From an uncultured Colwellia sp. (GTDB lineage Bacteria; Pseudomonadota; Gammaproteobacteria; Enterobacterales; Alteromonadaceae), in NCBI GenBank assembly GCA_913058145.1, contig CAJXQM010000005.1:62001-126000 (forward strand): 64,000 nt of DNA, written 5' to 3'. Made by a program: the position numbers and the translations under genes. The stretch's first letter is position 1; each line of letters begins with the position of its first letter. Below, in pieces: positions 8,017-18,239 of this stretch. Under the pieces are notes generated by a model, which saw only the letters and a program-made list of their open reading frames with translations, was not told the origin of the DNA and searched no databases.

Positions 8017-9816
8017 TTATTGCTCAACTTGGACTATTTTTCCTATGACTAATTTACCGGTAACAAGATATTGTCTAATTTGTTCAAAGGTAACTACCCC
8101 CATTATATCGTCAATACTATGTTGATAAATGTATACTCCTCCGCAGCGTTCAGCAATTAAGAGTTGGTATGCCTCTGCCAAGCTAGCTTGATGAGATATA
8201 GGGATGAGTTTATGCAAGCTCATTTGATCTGAAATTTGGTAGGTAATCGGGTCGCTAGACGCGTTTTTGTTATCTATTTGATCAAATGATTTACTGGCTA
8301 AGGGAACCTGTTCACTAAATTCAGCCCAATAATAATCAACTTTTTCTATAACTTCATTATGTTTAGTGATTTTTTTAATAGTTTTGTTAATCACGGGTAC
8401 ATTAATATCACTAGTAACAACAAGGCCTGCAAGGGTGCGTTGAGATGCTTTTTCTACTAACTCGAATTTTTCTATCATTAACCCTAAAACGCCAATTTTT
8501 TGTAACGTTTTTTCGATGGGAGGTTTGTTATAAATAAGGTTTTGCGCATCCAGTTGCATAGTAAATACTGAGCGATTTTTAAATAATTGACCAGAGGTTA
8601 TGCTTGAAATGGTGATTACGATCATCGCGGGTACAATTATTTCTAGCTGTCCAGACAATTCAACAACAGCCAATAATGCTGCTAGTGGGGCATTTAAACT
8701 AGCAGCCATAAAGCCCGCCATGCCCATTAGAATAAAATCACTACCAATATGCTCACTCGGGTAAAGCTGCATCACTAATGCGCCACTTAATGCACCTGCA
8801 ATGGCACCTATACCAATGATAGGACCAATAATGCCGCCGGGGATACCCAATCCTAGCGCAAAGGTCGTCATTAAGAACTTCGCTAACAATAAACTAAATA
8901 ATAATCCTACCTGTAAGTTATTAGCTAATGATACATCAATAGCACTTGTGCCTGTGCCCATAGCTCCGGGAATTAAATAACCTAAACTACCGGTGATTAG
9001 CGCGGCTATCATAAGTCTGGGTACTATATGTAATTTTATACTATGTTTAATTATGCCAACTAAGCTTTTATTGAAAGCCGCAGCAAGTACACCTAATAAA
9101 ATAGCTAGAATCACTAAAGGGATATAATGTTGGGGGATTAATTCAATTTTATGGAAAAACTCAAAGTGATGTGATGTTTCAAACACAGAGCTGGTCACTA
9201 AAGAACCAACCAGTGAAGCCAACATGATGGGAATAAAAATATGCACTTTATATTCACGCATAATCACTTCCATAACAAAAAGTACTGCGGCAATAGGCGT
9301 ATTAAAGGTAGCTGCTATACCAGCGGCAATACCACAAGCGCATAAAGTACGAATACTATTATGAGGAAGCTGTAATAGACTGCCTAAATAACTACTACAG
9401 GCAGCACCTAAATGTACAGCGGGTCCTTCTCTACCGACTGAAAACCCAGAGGCAAGTGCTACCGCACTACCAAAAAATTGATTTAAGGTGTTTTTTAATG
9501 GAATAACGCCATGGGCTACTTTTAATCGATGTAATACAAACGGAATGCCAGTTCTTAAGTATTTATAGCCGGTTAGCCAACCAAATAATAAGATAATCAA
9601 AGAGCCGATGATAGGTAAATCAAAACGACTTATTTTATCTAAGGTGTTATAGTTGTCGCGTTTAACTAGATACAGTTGTTGAATTTCTTCAATAGTTAAA
9701 GTAAACAAAACGACTAATAATGCTGAGGCAAAACCCCCAATAATGGCAAGCAAACAAATTTGCCATGAGGTTTTAGGTAATGCTAAATTTTTTCTTATTG
9801 GGTTAAGAAGTTTCAT
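8017..9816 (-). CDS. ClC-family chloride channel/transporter with CBS domains
   Basis: Inner-membrane anion channel or proton/chloride exchanger of 599 residues. About ten to twelve hydrophobic helices fill residues 15-410. The anion-filter signatures are GSAVALASGFSVGREGPAVH (about 115-135), GLGIPGGIIGP and a late filter region around LNAPLAALLAVVELSG. The last 170 residues are soluble and end in a CBS-type segment (SLAEAYQLLIAERCGGVYIY). Whether it exchanges protons or conducts passively cannot be told here. No clear Shine-Dalgarno precedes the ATG. It is divergent from the next gene with only about 58 bases between them. Confidence 0.93.
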   Translation of the reverse strand: MKLLNPIRKNLALPKTSWQICLLAIIGGFASALLVVLFTLTIEEIQQLYLVKRDNYNTLDKISRFDLPIIGSLIILLFGWLTGYKYLRTGIPFVLHRLKVAHGVIPLKNTLNQFFGSAVALASGFSVGREGPAVHLGAACSSYLGSLLQLPHNSIRTLCACGIAAGIAATFNTPIAAVLFVMEVIMREYKVHIFIPIMLASLVGSLVTSSVFETSHHFEFFHKIELIPQHYIPLVILAILLGVLAAAFNKSLVGIIKHSIKLHIVPRLMIAALITGSLGYLIPGAMGTGTSAIDVSLANNLQVGLLFSLLLAKFLMTTFALGLGIPGGIIGPIIGIGAIAGALSGALVMQLYPSEHIGSDFILMGMAGFMAASLNAPLAALLAVVELSGQLEIIVPAMIVITISSITSGQLFKNRSVFTMQLDAQNLIYNKPPIEKTLQKIGVLGLMIEKFELVEKASQRTLAGLVVTSDINVPVINKTIKKITKHNEVIEKVDYYWAEFSEQVPLASKSFDQIDNKNASSDPITYQISDQMSLHKLIPISHQASLAEAYQLLIAERCGGVYIYQHSIDDIMGVVTFEQIRQYLVTGKLVIGKIVQVEQ

Positions 9817-9874
9817 TATTATTGGTAACTAGTGTTAATTCACATCATTTTTATTGGGTTATTATACGTTACAC

Positions 9875-10591
9875 ATGAATTGGTTAGCAAAAATAAATCT
9901 TACGGTGGTCATTGAGCGTTTAGGGCCATTTAAATCGGCGTTGTTTTTAGTCATTCTGATAGCACTTTGTTTATTTACGGGTTATCGGTTAGGTAATTTT
10001 TATCATCACTTTCAAACAACCACGTTAACACAACAAAAAAATCGACTTGAACACTTATATCAAGAGCAAGCGCTTCAAGTTGAGCGAATTCATACATTAG
10101 AAGTGGAGTTGGCTGTAGAACAATTAGCCAATCAAAATGCGCAAGTCACATTAAAGCAAATGGCTGATGAGCATTATCAAGTTAAAAAGCAGTTAGGGTT
10201 TTATGAAAAAGTGATGGCACCTGAGAAAGGGGCTAATGGCTTGGTGATTGATAATGTAAAAATTACAGCAAGCCAAAGCCTCAATCATTATAATTTTCAA
10301 GTTACCTTAGTGCAGCAGCAGCTTAAAAAACGCTATGCTAAAGGTTATGTAGATATAAAGGTAACGGGCAGTTTTGCAAATAAACCTAGTCAATTAACAT
10401 TATCTGAAATTTCTAAGGTGGATAAAAAAAGCTTGTCGTTTAGTTTTAAATATTTTCAAGTTATTTCAGGTGATTTTACTTTACCAAATGACTTTATTCC
10501 TGAAACAATACACGTATCAGCAATATTGACGAAAAGTAAATGGCAGAAATATCAGAAGCTTAGTGAAACTCTACCGTGGAACTTAGAATAA
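9875..10591 (+). CDS. single-pass membrane protein, DUF6776-like
   Basis: Hypothetical protein of 238 residues from the ATG at 9875; an upstream TTG at 9854 is in frame but overlaps a TATTATAC promoter-like sequence, so the ATG is preferred. One N-terminal membrane helix (about 22-40, FKSALFLVILIALCLFTGYR) is followed by a coiled-coil stretch (LEHLYQEQALQVERIHTLEVELA) and a beta-rich C-terminal domain. I assign it to the DUF6776 group from its architecture and its habit of lying before erpA in related genomes; this is a memory-based call. Function is unknown. Confidence 0.75.
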   Translation: MNWLAKINLTVVIERLGPFKSALFLVILIALCLFTGYRLGNFYHHFQTTTLTQQKNRLEHLYQEQALQVERIHTLEVELAVEQLANQNAQVTLKQMADEHYQVKKQLGFYEKVMAPEKGANGLVIDNVKITASQSLNHYNFQVTLVQQQLKKRYAKGYVDIKVTGSFANKPSQLTLSEISKVDKKSLSFSFKYFQVISGDFTLPNDFIPETIHVSAILTKSKWQKYQKLSETLPWNLE

Positions 10592-10687
10592 TACTTGATT
10601 AAATTAGTCAGGTTTAAGATAATTACCCTGATTTATGTTGTTTACCCCTTTTGTTTGCCCTTTTTTTTAAGTAGAAAGTAGAGTTCT

Positions 10688-11041
10688 ATGTCTGATCCTA
10701 TCTCAAATCCCGAATTACCAATTAAGTTCACCGATTCAGCAGCTAAAAAAGTGTTGTCTTTGATCACCGAAGAAGAAAATCCAGCATTAAAGCTTAGGGT
10801 TTATGTTACTGGTGGTGGTTGTTCAGGTTTTCAGTATGGCTTTACTTTTGATGAAAAAGTGAATGATGGTGATATGACGATTGATAAACAGGGAGTAACA
10901 ATGGTTATCGATCCAATGAGCTTACAATACTTAGTTGATGGCGAAGTTGATTATCTCGAAAGTTTAGAAGGTAGCCGTTTTGTTGTGAACAACCCCAATG
11001 CATCAACAACGTGTGGCTGTGGCTCTTCTTTTTCTATCTAG
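10688..11041 (+). CDS. erpA: iron-sulfur cluster carrier ErpA
   Basis: A-type carrier that delivers [Fe-S] clusters to apoproteins, including IspG and IspH in E. coli. The 117 residues show the three invariant cysteines: one in [13 protein letters not shown] and two in [11 protein letters not shown] at the C-terminus. Length and sequence fit ErpA better than IscA or SufA, and no isc or suf genes are nearby. It follows the membrane protein gene after 96 bases and precedes a 0.9 kb gene-poor stretch. Confidence 0.95.
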   Translation: MSDPISNPELPIKFTDSAAKKVLSLITEEENPALKLRVYVTGGGCSGFQYGFTFDEKVNDGDMTIDKQGVTMVIDPMSLQYLVDGEVDYLESLEGSRFVVNNPNASTTCGCGSSFSI

Positions 11042-11947
11042 TTTCTATTCTAAGCACTATTATTTTTATTATGCTGTGACTGCTTTTTTATGTTCATAAA
11101 GTTGTTCATGGATTTATTTTAATAGTTCATCCATTGTTTTTTGCCATCGCTAGCAGTAGCAACTTAGCTAACTGGTGATGGGGATAAAATATCCTGGTTA
11201 AGGTGTTGGATTGTTTTGATCTTCATAAACGCTAATATCGAGTTACTACTGTAACGCATTCACAACCTGAAAATGAGTACGGATCGCTCCAGCTGTAAAG
11301 AAAAAACAGCATATTTATCTCGATCGCTCTTAATGTAATAACCACTTCTTTATTTTGAATTATTTAGATATCTATGGGGTAAAGCCTGTAATCAATTCAG
11401 TTGAGTAGGTTATTAAGTTTGTCGTGATATGTAATGCCATCTTTAAATTCTAAAGTTTTCTAAACCATTTTTTTGAGATTTATCGTATTCTTCAATGGTA
11501 TTGAAATTCTCACCAACACGAATAATACCGCAGATAACTATTGTAATATTATTCATGAGCGAATGCTTAACATTAGCTGAATTTCCTGGTTAGTTTAATT
11601 GGGGAAGATTTGGCTCATTAGTAATTTTTTAGTTTGTCCATGAAAAGGTTAGTATGAAACACGATAATGATGATCGGTCAAATGATCAATCCCGATTGCT
11701 TGTTGTTACTTGTTTTCACTCAGCTATATGTCAACCTGGAATACAAGGATAAAATCAAATGTTAAGCGATAGCACTATTATTAAAAATCAAGAAAAGCGT
11801 AAGCGTTAATTTTTTGAATTCACTTGGCTATAAAAATCATATAAGCTTGTAAGTAATATCGTTCTCAATAATAAAAATAAATCGTACTCATATGTTAGAC
11901 ACACGTGTTTTTGATACTCATGTTTACGGCAATAGGAAAATAATTTC
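11042..11947. other. 0.9 kb without an intact gene; possible GGDEF-gene debris
   Basis: No convincing gene, RNA or insertion sequence was found. On the minus strand between about 11700 and 11440, short scattered peptides recall a diguanylate cyclase domain: IDHLTDHHY (compare IDHFK..ND.YGH) and RVGENFNTIEEYDKSQKNG (compare the ADKALYxSKxNG end of GGDEF), separated by stops and too close together, as expected of a decayed gene. Matches are weak. A hairpin-like CCATC...GATGG lies near 11144-11181. The last 30 bases hold the parC ribosome binding site (AGGAAA). Confidence 0.3.
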
Positions 11948-14242
11948 ATGTCTGATGTGCTCGAATATAGTCCAGACGGGGTAGAACAAGTTCCCCTAAG
12001 ACGCTTTACAGAAGAAGCTTATTTAAACTACTCCATGTACGTTATTATGGACCGTGCCTTGCCGCATATTGGTGATGGCTTAAAGCCAGTACAACGACGT
12101 ATAGTTTATGCCATGTCAGAGCTGGGTTTATCCGCAACAGCTAAATATAAAAAATCGGCTCGTACTGTTGGTGATGTGCTCGGTAAATTCCATCCTCATG
12201 GCGATAGTGCTTGTTATGAAGCCATGGTGTTAATGGCGCAACCATTTTCTTATCGTTATCCTTTAGTTGATGGCCAGGGAAACTGGGGTGCACCAGATGA
12301 TCCAAAGTCTTTCGCGGCTATGCGTTATACTGAATCCCGTTTATCACGCTTTAGTGAGATACTTCTAGCTGAGCTTGGTCAAGGGACTGTTGATTGGGTG
12401 CCAAACTTTGATGGCACCCTGAATGAGCCAAAAACACTGCCCGCACGTTTACCTCATATTATGCTTAACGGCATTACCGGTATTGCCGTTGGTATGGCAA
12501 CCGATATCCCACCTCATAATGTACGTGAAATTGCTGCTGCCTGTGTGCATTTAATTGAGCAACCGAAAGCCGAAGTGAGTGATTTACTAGAATTTGTTCA
12601 CGGACCTGATTACCCAACAGATGCAGAAATAATTACCCCTAAAGCTGATATTGAAAAAATATATCAAACGGGGCGTGGCAGCATTAGAATGCGTGCGGTT
12701 TATGATATAGAGCAGGGTGAAGTGGTGATCACCGCATTACCGCATCAAGCATCAGGCGGTAAAATATTAGAACAAATAGCGGGACAAATGAACGCGAAAA
12801 AACTGCCGATGGTGGTCGACCTTCGTGATGAATCTGATCATGAAACCCCAGTACGCTTAGTCATTGTTCCTCGATCAAACCGAGTTGATACTGAACAATT
12901 AATGCAGCATTTGTTTGCAAGTACCGATTTAGAAAAAAGTTACCGCGTTAATATCAATATGATTGGTTTAGACAATCGTCCAGCGGTGAAAAATTTACGA
13001 GAAATTTTAACCGAGTGGCTTGAATATCGTCGTGAAACTGTACGTCGACGTTTACAATATCGTTTAGATAAAGTATTGGCTCGTTTACATATTTTAGACG
13101 GTCTATTAGTTGCTTACTTAAATATTGATGAAGTTATCGAGATCATTCGTGGCTATGATGATCCAAAAGCCGAGTTAATGTCGCGCTTTAGTTTGTCAGA
13201 AATTCAAGCCCATTCCATTTTAGAAATAAAACTAAGACAACTCGCTAAATTAGAAGAATTTAAAATTCGTGCTGAGCAAGATGAACTGCGCGAAGAACAA
13301 GAATATTTAGAAAAGATTCTTAATTCAAAAGTGCGTATGAGTACGCTAATGAAAAAAGAAATTTTGGCTGCTGCAGAGGAATATGGTGATGATCGTCGTT
13401 CTAAATTGGTAGAACGTGCTGAATCAAAAGCATTAACTGAAAAAGATCTTGTGCCAAGTGAACCCGTTACGGTAGTTATATCAGATAAAGGTTGGGCACG
13501 ATGCGCTAAAGGCCATGATATTGACGCCACCGCTCTTAGTTATAAAGCGGGTGATAGTTATTTATGCTTAGCCAAAGGACGAAGTAACCGTCCGGTAGCC
13601 TTTATTGACTCATCAGGTAGAGCGTTTACTACTGATGCGCATACGTTACCAACGGCGCGTAGCCAAGGTGAACCACTGACAGGACGATTTAACTTAACAG
13701 CAGGTGAAAATTTTGTGCATTGCCTAATGGCTAATGATGACACCCAATACTTGCTAGTGAGTGATGCAGGTTATGGTTTTATTAGCTGTTTTGGCGATAT
13801 GATTAGTCGTAATAAAAATGGTAAGGCGATGATTACTTTACCAAAAAATTCAAAGGTATTAACACCACAGTTAATTGAGGATATTGATAGTGCTTCTTGT
13901 TTAGCTATTACGACCGAAGGGCGAATGTTAGTATTTCCAGTAAAAAACCTGCCTATTTTAAGTAAAGGCAAAGGGAATAAAATTATTAATATCCCATCTG
14001 CGCGAGCTAAAACACGTGAAGAGCTTGTTACTTTGCTTGCCATTGTGCCAGAAGGCGCCTCAGTTACCTTGCATGCGGGTAGACGTAAACTCACCTTAAA
14101 AACTAGTGATATTGAACATTACCGGGGTGAACGAGGTCGAAGAGGTAATAAGTTACCACGCGGTTTACAACGAGTAGATCAAGTTGACGTGGAATTGATC
14201 AAAGCAGGGGCAGTGGAACAAGAGGTAAGCGATAAAAAATGA
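11948..14242 (+). CDS. parC: DNA topoisomerase IV subunit A
   Basis: DNA-cleaving subunit of topoisomerase IV, which decatenates daughter chromosomes with ParE. At 764 residues it is close to E. coli ParC. The catalytic tyrosine is Y127 in [11 protein letters not shown]. The quinolone-determining region reads [11 protein letters not shown] with Ser87 and Glu91, the susceptible-type residues equivalent to E. coli Ser80 and Glu84. The C-terminal beta-pinwheel is divergent (no GyrA box), which argues for ParC over GyrA. Its partner parE is 36 kb away in this window, not adjacent as in E. coli-like arrangements. Confidence 0.97.
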   Translation: MSDVLEYSPDGVEQVPLRRFTEEAYLNYSMYVIMDRALPHIGDGLKPVQRRIVYAMSELGLSATAKYKKSARTVGDVLGKFHPHGDSACYEAMVLMAQPFSYRYPLVDGQGNWGAPDDPKSFAAMRYTESRLSRFSEILLAELGQGTVDWVPNFDGTLNEPKTLPARLPHIMLNGITGIAVGMATDIPPHNVREIAAACVHLIEQPKAEVSDLLEFVHGPDYPTDAEIITPKADIEKIYQTGRGSIRMRAVYDIEQGEVVITALPHQASGGKILEQIAGQMNAKKLPMVVDLRDESDHETPVRLVIVPRSNRVDTEQLMQHLFASTDLEKSYRVNINMIGLDNRPAVKNLREILTEWLEYRRETVRRRLQYRLDKVLARLHILDGLLVAYLNIDEVIEIIRGYDDPKAELMSRFSLSEIQAHSILEIKLRQLAKLEEFKIRAEQDELREEQEYLEKILNSKVRMSTLMKKEILAAAEEYGDDRRSKLVERAESKALTEKDLVPSEPVTVVISDKGWARCAKGHDIDATALSYKAGDSYLCLAKGRSNRPVAFIDSSGRAFTTDAHTLPTARSQGEPLTGRFNLTAGENFVHCLMANDDTQYLLVSDAGYGFISCFGDMISRNKNGKAMITLPKNSKVLTPQLIEDIDSASCLAITTEGRMLVFPVKNLPILSKGKGNKIINIPSARAKTREELVTLLAIVPEGASVTLHAGRRKLTLKTSDIEHYRGERGRRGNKLPRGLQRVDQVDVELIKAGAVEQEVSDKK

Positions 14243-14283
14243 ATTTTTATTACCTGAAATACCCCCGCGTTATGTAAATTATA

Positions 14284-14306
14284 GGAGGCCAAGGACGGCC
14301 CCTTTT
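14284..14306 (+). terminator. possible parC terminator
   Basis: GG-A-GGCC (14284-14290), loop AAGGAC, GGCC-CC (14297-14302) followed by TTTT: a short GC-rich stem with one bulge, about 40 bases after parC. Weak by itself but correctly placed. Confidence 0.45.
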
Positions 14307-14420
14307 GCTGATTTATTCTAATTAGATTAATGCTACTCACGCATTTATTGATCAACATCAACTAAGGCGTAAACAATAATTTTTTTCATTGTGTCCTTAC
14401 CTATCTCAGTGTAGAATGCA

Positions 14421-14439
14421 AATAGTAGTAATTCTCATT
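14421..14439 (+). promoter_or_regulatory. Fur box upstream of feoA
   Basis: The 19-mer AATAGTAGTAATTCTCATT matches 15 of 19 positions of a classical Fur-box pattern AATGATAATGATTCTCATT. It lies 136 bases before feoA in the parC-feoA gap, where iron control by Fur is expected. Confidence 0.65.
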
Positions 14440-14574
14440 AGCTTTTGTATCTTGTTATCTAAATTGACTGTTTAGCGAAAGTTACTAACAAAGTAATGAT
14501 GATATTTTATTTGTATTTAGTAAGCTTATTTTTAACCAATTGTTGTTAAAGATGAAGTAGAAAAAGGTAAAGAA

Positions 14575-14799
14575 ATGACTTTAGTTGATATAGCCAAAAA
14601 TCAGGTTGTTAAAATTAGCGGATTACCGTTTGATGAAATACTCTCCGCTCAGTTGCTCGAGCAAGGTTTTACTTTGCGTACCGAAGTAGCATTAGCGCAT
14701 AAAGCGCCATTTAATGGACCAATAGCTTTTCGATTACATAATACTAAAATAAGCATTCAACGCTGCATCGCCGAGCAAATTCAAGTTGCTAGCACTTAA
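14575..14799 (+). CDS. feoA: ferrous iron transport protein A
   Basis: Small SH3-like cytosolic partner of FeoB, 74 residues, needed for Fe(II) uptake in several species. The fold signature is the N-terminal hydrophobic start (LVDIAKNQVVKISGLP), a central L-x-E-x-G-F segment and a C-terminal beta strand ending in AEQIQVAST. AAGG precedes the ATG. It is followed by feoB after 78 bases and preceded by a Fur box, so the pair is probably iron-repressed. No feoC-like gene follows feoB. Confidence 0.9.
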   Translation: MTLVDIAKNQVVKISGLPFDEILSAQLLEQGFTLRTEVALAHKAPFNGPIAFRLHNTKISIQRCIAEQIQVAST

Positions 14800-14877
14800 T
14801 TTTTTGTAGGTTCCACCTGAACCCTCTAGCGTATTTAAACACCGCTTCATTCAGTAAACGTTATATGAGTTTTCATC

Positions 14878-17079
14878 ATGAGTTGTTGTTCTAGTTTGTC
14901 ATCATGTAGCCAATCTTCTGATAAAGGAACTGTTTTGCCACTAAAAGGTTTGCATTACGCCCTTGTTGGCTTTGCTAATACCGGCAAAAGTACCTTATTT
15001 AATTTACTCTCTTCTCATACTAAAAATACAGTCCAGCAAAATGTAGGTAATTTCTCAGGCATCACGGTTGCGGCGAACAAAACATCAATGCAGTTAAATG
15101 GTGTTGACACTTTTCTTTCAGATTTACCCGGTCTAAGCTCGCTAACTAAACGAGGTGAGCAAGGACACGACTTAACTATTTCTCAACAATTTATTACAAC
15201 CAATGATATTGATTGTTTGATTAATGTCGTTGATGTTAATCAAATAAGCCGTCAACTTTATCTTACGACACAGCTACTTGAATTAGGCGTGCCTATGATA
15301 GTTGTGCTGAATAAGATGGATAGGCAGAAACATGCCTCTGTTGATGTTGATAAATTAAGCGCTGAATTAGGTTGTCCTGTAGTGGCGCTCAGTGCGCACG
15401 ATAAAAATTCTTTAAGCTGCATAGAGAAAAATTTATTATTAGGTCAACAACAATTTACGAAGCTAAAACAAGTCTCAAAACAGCCTAAAACAGAAGAGCA
15501 TAAAAATTTGATAGGTGAAAGTTCATCTGCGATTCAAGCAAGACATGATTATGTTGCCGATGTTTTATCTCGATCAAGTGTTGGTGGAGGCGGAGCGCGC
15601 TTTTCAGATAACTTAGATAACTTTGTGTTGCATCCAGTGACAGGTATTCCGGTATTTTTAGGCATGATGTACCTGTTATTCATGTTTGCAATTAATGTTG
15701 GTAGTGCGTTTATTGATTTTTTTGATATTCTCAGTGGTACCATTTTTGTTGACTATCCACTACATTTTCTTACACCTTTAGGTTTACCTCAGTGGGTTCT
15801 TACTATAGTAGAAGGTGTGGGCAGTGGTATACAAACTGTTGCCACCTTTATTCCTGTAATCGCCTGTTTATTTATTGGCTTATCGTTATTAGAAAACTCA
15901 GGTTATTTGGCTCGAGCTGCTTTTGTAGTGGATAGCGTGATGCAAAAAATTGGCTTGCCGGGTAAAGCGTTTGTGCCGCTTATTGTTGGTTTTGGTTGTA
16001 CGGTACCTGCGGTGATGTCAGCGCGAGTACTTGACAGTGAAAGGGAACGTATTACTACGATTATGATGTCTCCCTTTATGTCATGTGGAGCTCGCTTACC
16101 TGTTTACGCATTATTCGCAGCGGCATTTTTCCCTGAAAGCGGTCAAAATTTAGTGTTTTTATTATATTTGATTGGCATTGCCGCGGCTATATTTACAGGC
16201 TTTTTACTTAAAAAAACCGTGTTATCAGGTACTACTTCATTGAATATAATGGAATTACCACCTTATGAATTACCTAAGATTGGCACCATCAGTAAACGTG
16301 TGTGGCAACGTACTTATAGTTTTGTTACTGGTGCAGGTAAAACCATTGTTATTGTAGTGTGCTTACTGAATTTTTTGAACTCTATAGGTACAGATGGTAG
16401 TTTTGGTCATCAAGACAGTGAAAAATCTATTTTAAGCCAAAGCGCACAACTGGTTATGCCATTGCTTGCGCCGATGGGGATTAAGGAAGACAACTGGCAA
16501 GCTGGTGTGGGTATTATTACCGGAATTTTTGCTAAAGAAGTCTTAGTTGCAACCTTTAATAGTTTATATTCGCCAAGTAATGGTATCGCTGATGAAGCAC
16601 CATCGTTAACAGCAAGTTGGACTGATGCTGTGACAAGTATTAAAGAAAACCTATTGGGGATCGCACCAGATGATCCCTTAGGTATTGATGTGGGTGACCT
16701 TAGTGATTTAGCGCAAGTTGCCAAAGAACAAGAGGTAGAGTTAAGTACTTATCAAGTCATGCAGGCCGCCTTTGCGGGTCAATTAGGGGCGTTTAGTTAC
16801 TTGCTTTTTATTCTTCTCTATACACCATGTGTAGCTGCTATGGGGGCAATTAAAAGTGAGGTTGGTACTCGTTGGGCTGGTTTTGCCGCTACTTGGAGTT
16901 TTTTACTAGCATATTTAATGGCAACGTTATGCTTCCAAGTGGGTAACTTTTTTGTTGCTCCGTTAATGGCCAGTATTTGTATTGTTGCGGTACTGTTGTG
17001 TTTTGCTGGTGTTTATTTTTGGCTAAAACATCAAGGGCGTAAAGTACTGACTATTCCTATCTCGGTTAGTTATTCATAA
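14878..17079 (+). CDS. feoB: ferrous iron transporter FeoB
   Basis: Inner-membrane Fe(II) permease with an N-terminal G domain. G1 is GFANTGKS (31-38), G3 DLPG (82-85), G4 NKMD (145-148) and G5 SAHD near 172. About residues 250-730 hold two Gate motifs and the membrane helices, with VGFGCTVPAVMSAR and TPCVAAMGAIKSE as conserved core segments. Length (733) is slightly under that of E. coli FeoB (773). The N-terminus MSCCSSLSSCS is unusually rich in Cys and Ser and lies ahead of the G domain; it might bind metal, which is speculation. It ends at a hairpin. Confidence 0.95.
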   Translation: MSCCSSLSSCSQSSDKGTVLPLKGLHYALVGFANTGKSTLFNLLSSHTKNTVQQNVGNFSGITVAANKTSMQLNGVDTFLSDLPGLSSLTKRGEQGHDLTISQQFITTNDIDCLINVVDVNQISRQLYLTTQLLELGVPMIVVLNKMDRQKHASVDVDKLSAELGCPVVALSAHDKNSLSCIEKNLLLGQQQFTKLKQVSKQPKTEEHKNLIGESSSAIQARHDYVADVLSRSSVGGGGARFSDNLDNFVLHPVTGIPVFLGMMYLLFMFAINVGSAFIDFFDILSGTIFVDYPLHFLTPLGLPQWVLTIVEGVGSGIQTVATFIPVIACLFIGLSLLENSGYLARAAFVVDSVMQKIGLPGKAFVPLIVGFGCTVPAVMSARVLDSERERITTIMMSPFMSCGARLPVYALFAAAFFPESGQNLVFLLYLIGIAAAIFTGFLLKKTVLSGTTSLNIMELPPYELPKIGTISKRVWQRTYSFVTGAGKTIVIVVCLLNFLNSIGTDGSFGHQDSEKSILSQSAQLVMPLLAPMGIKEDNWQAGVGIITGIFAKEVLVATFNSLYSPSNGIADEAPSLTASWTDAVTSIKENLLGIAPDDPLGIDVGDLSDLAQVAKEQEVELSTYQVMQAAFAGQLGAFSYLLFILLYTPCVAAMGAIKSEVGTRWAGFAATWSFLLAYLMATLCFQVGNFFVAPLMASICIVAVLLCFAGVYFWLKHQGRKVLTIPISVSYS

Positions 17080-17080
17080 A

Positions 17081-17109
17081 GTTTATTAGCATTTATAAGG
17101 CTAATAAAC
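17081..17109 (+). terminator. hairpin after feoB
   Basis: GTTTATTAGC (17081-17090), loop ATTTATAAG, GCTAATAAAC (17100-17109): a perfect 10-bp stem two bases after the feoB stop. No strong T-run follows, so termination may be partial. Confidence 0.6.
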
Positions 17110-17176
17110 GCTAATAATTTGTGATGTGGTATAGTTTTCTTAGTAGAGTAAAATTAAGATAACAGGAAACATCCAC

Positions 17177-18211
17177 ATGTCCAATATCCAGAGTAAACGC
17201 ATTGGTATCTTAACCAGTGGTGGTGATGCCCCAGGCATGAATGCCGCTATTCGAGCTGTTGTGTTGGCTGCTCATCATTATCACATCGATGTTATGGGTT
17301 TTTATTATGGTTATAACGGTTTAATTTGTGCTGAAAGTATTAATCAAGCAAAGCTTATAGAGCTTAGTGATGTTAATAGTATTATTCATCGTGGCGGTAC
17401 TTTTTTAAAAAGTGCTCGTTGTCATAAAATGCTAACGGAAGATGGTCTTCAACAAGCAGCAAAAACCTTAAAAAAAGAAAATATTGATGCTTTAATTGTT
17501 ATAGGTGGTGATGGCTCTTTTAACGGATTATTAGCACTGAAAGACCACTGGCAAGGTCAGTTGATTGGCATTCCGGGCACTATTGATAATGATCTTGATG
17601 GTACTGACTTTACAATAGGTTTTGCAACGGCGGTAAATACTGCTATTGAAGCGATTGATAAAATACGCGATACCGCTGATGCTTTTGAGCGAATTTTTCT
17701 TGTTGAGGTAATGGGACGACATAGCGGTCATATCACCTTTAATGTAGGTATTGCTTGCGGTGCGGAACAAGTACTATCTTTTGAAAATTTTTCTGTGGCT
17801 GAACAACAAAGTAAACTTGAAATATTGGCAGCTGAAATCAAATATGCTCAGCAAAACCGTCATAGTAGCTATATTATTGTGATCGCTGAAAATTTATGGT
17901 CAGGTGGCGCTATTGAGCTAGCAAAAAAGCTGAAAAAATCGGCAGGTATTGAGTGCACGGCTTGTGTGTTAGGGCATATTCAACGAGGTGGCTCGCCTGT
18001 ACCTAAAGATAGGTTATTAGCTACAAAGATGGGAGTTGCCGCAGTACAAGCTATTATGGCAGGAGAAAACCATATTATGATTGCAGAGCAACATAGTGCT
18101 ACTTGTTATATAGCACTTGAACAAGCAGTTAAACACCGAAAAGTGGTGAGTCAGCAACTTATTGATGCCCAGACAAATATTTTGGCATTGACCGCCCAAA
18201 ATCAATATTAG
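17177..18211 (+). CDS. pfkA: ATP-dependent 6-phosphofructokinase
   Basis: Phosphorylates fructose 6-phosphate in glycolysis. The 344 residues include the N-terminal GILTSGGDAPGMNAAIRA, the nucleotide site GGDGSF and the catalytic PGTIDND. Both diagnostic positions are glycine (GGDG and PGTID), the ATP type; pyrophosphate-dependent enzymes have Asp and Lys there. Later motifs are VEVMGRHSGH and LGHIQRGGSP. It is somewhat longer than E. coli PfkA (320). The gene stands alone between feoB and a convergent ParA gene. Confidence 0.93.
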   Translation: MSNIQSKRIGILTSGGDAPGMNAAIRAVVLAAHHYHIDVMGFYYGYNGLICAESINQAKLIELSDVNSIIHRGGTFLKSARCHKMLTEDGLQQAAKTLKKENIDALIVIGGDGSFNGLLALKDHWQGQLIGIPGTIDNDLDGTDFTIGFATAVNTAIEAIDKIRDTADAFERIFLVEVMGRHSGHITFNVGIACGAEQVLSFENFSVAEQQSKLEILAAEIKYAQQNRHSSYIIVIAENLWSGGAIELAKKLKKSAGIECTACVLGHIQRGGSPVPKDRLLATKMGVAAVQAIMAGENHIMIAEQHSATCYIALEQAVKHRKVVSQQLIDAQTNILALTAQNQY

Positions 18212-18239
18212 CCGTTTATTTTTATTTTTTTAATCGCTG

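Noticed and set aside
11654-11752. Short ATG frame (32 codons) in the erpA-parC gap
   Set aside because: No ribosome binding site, no recognisable sequence and a stop soon after.
17177-18211. Pyrophosphate-dependent phosphofructokinase
   Set aside because: Both discriminating positions are glycine (GGDGS and PGTIDND), the ATP-dependent pattern.
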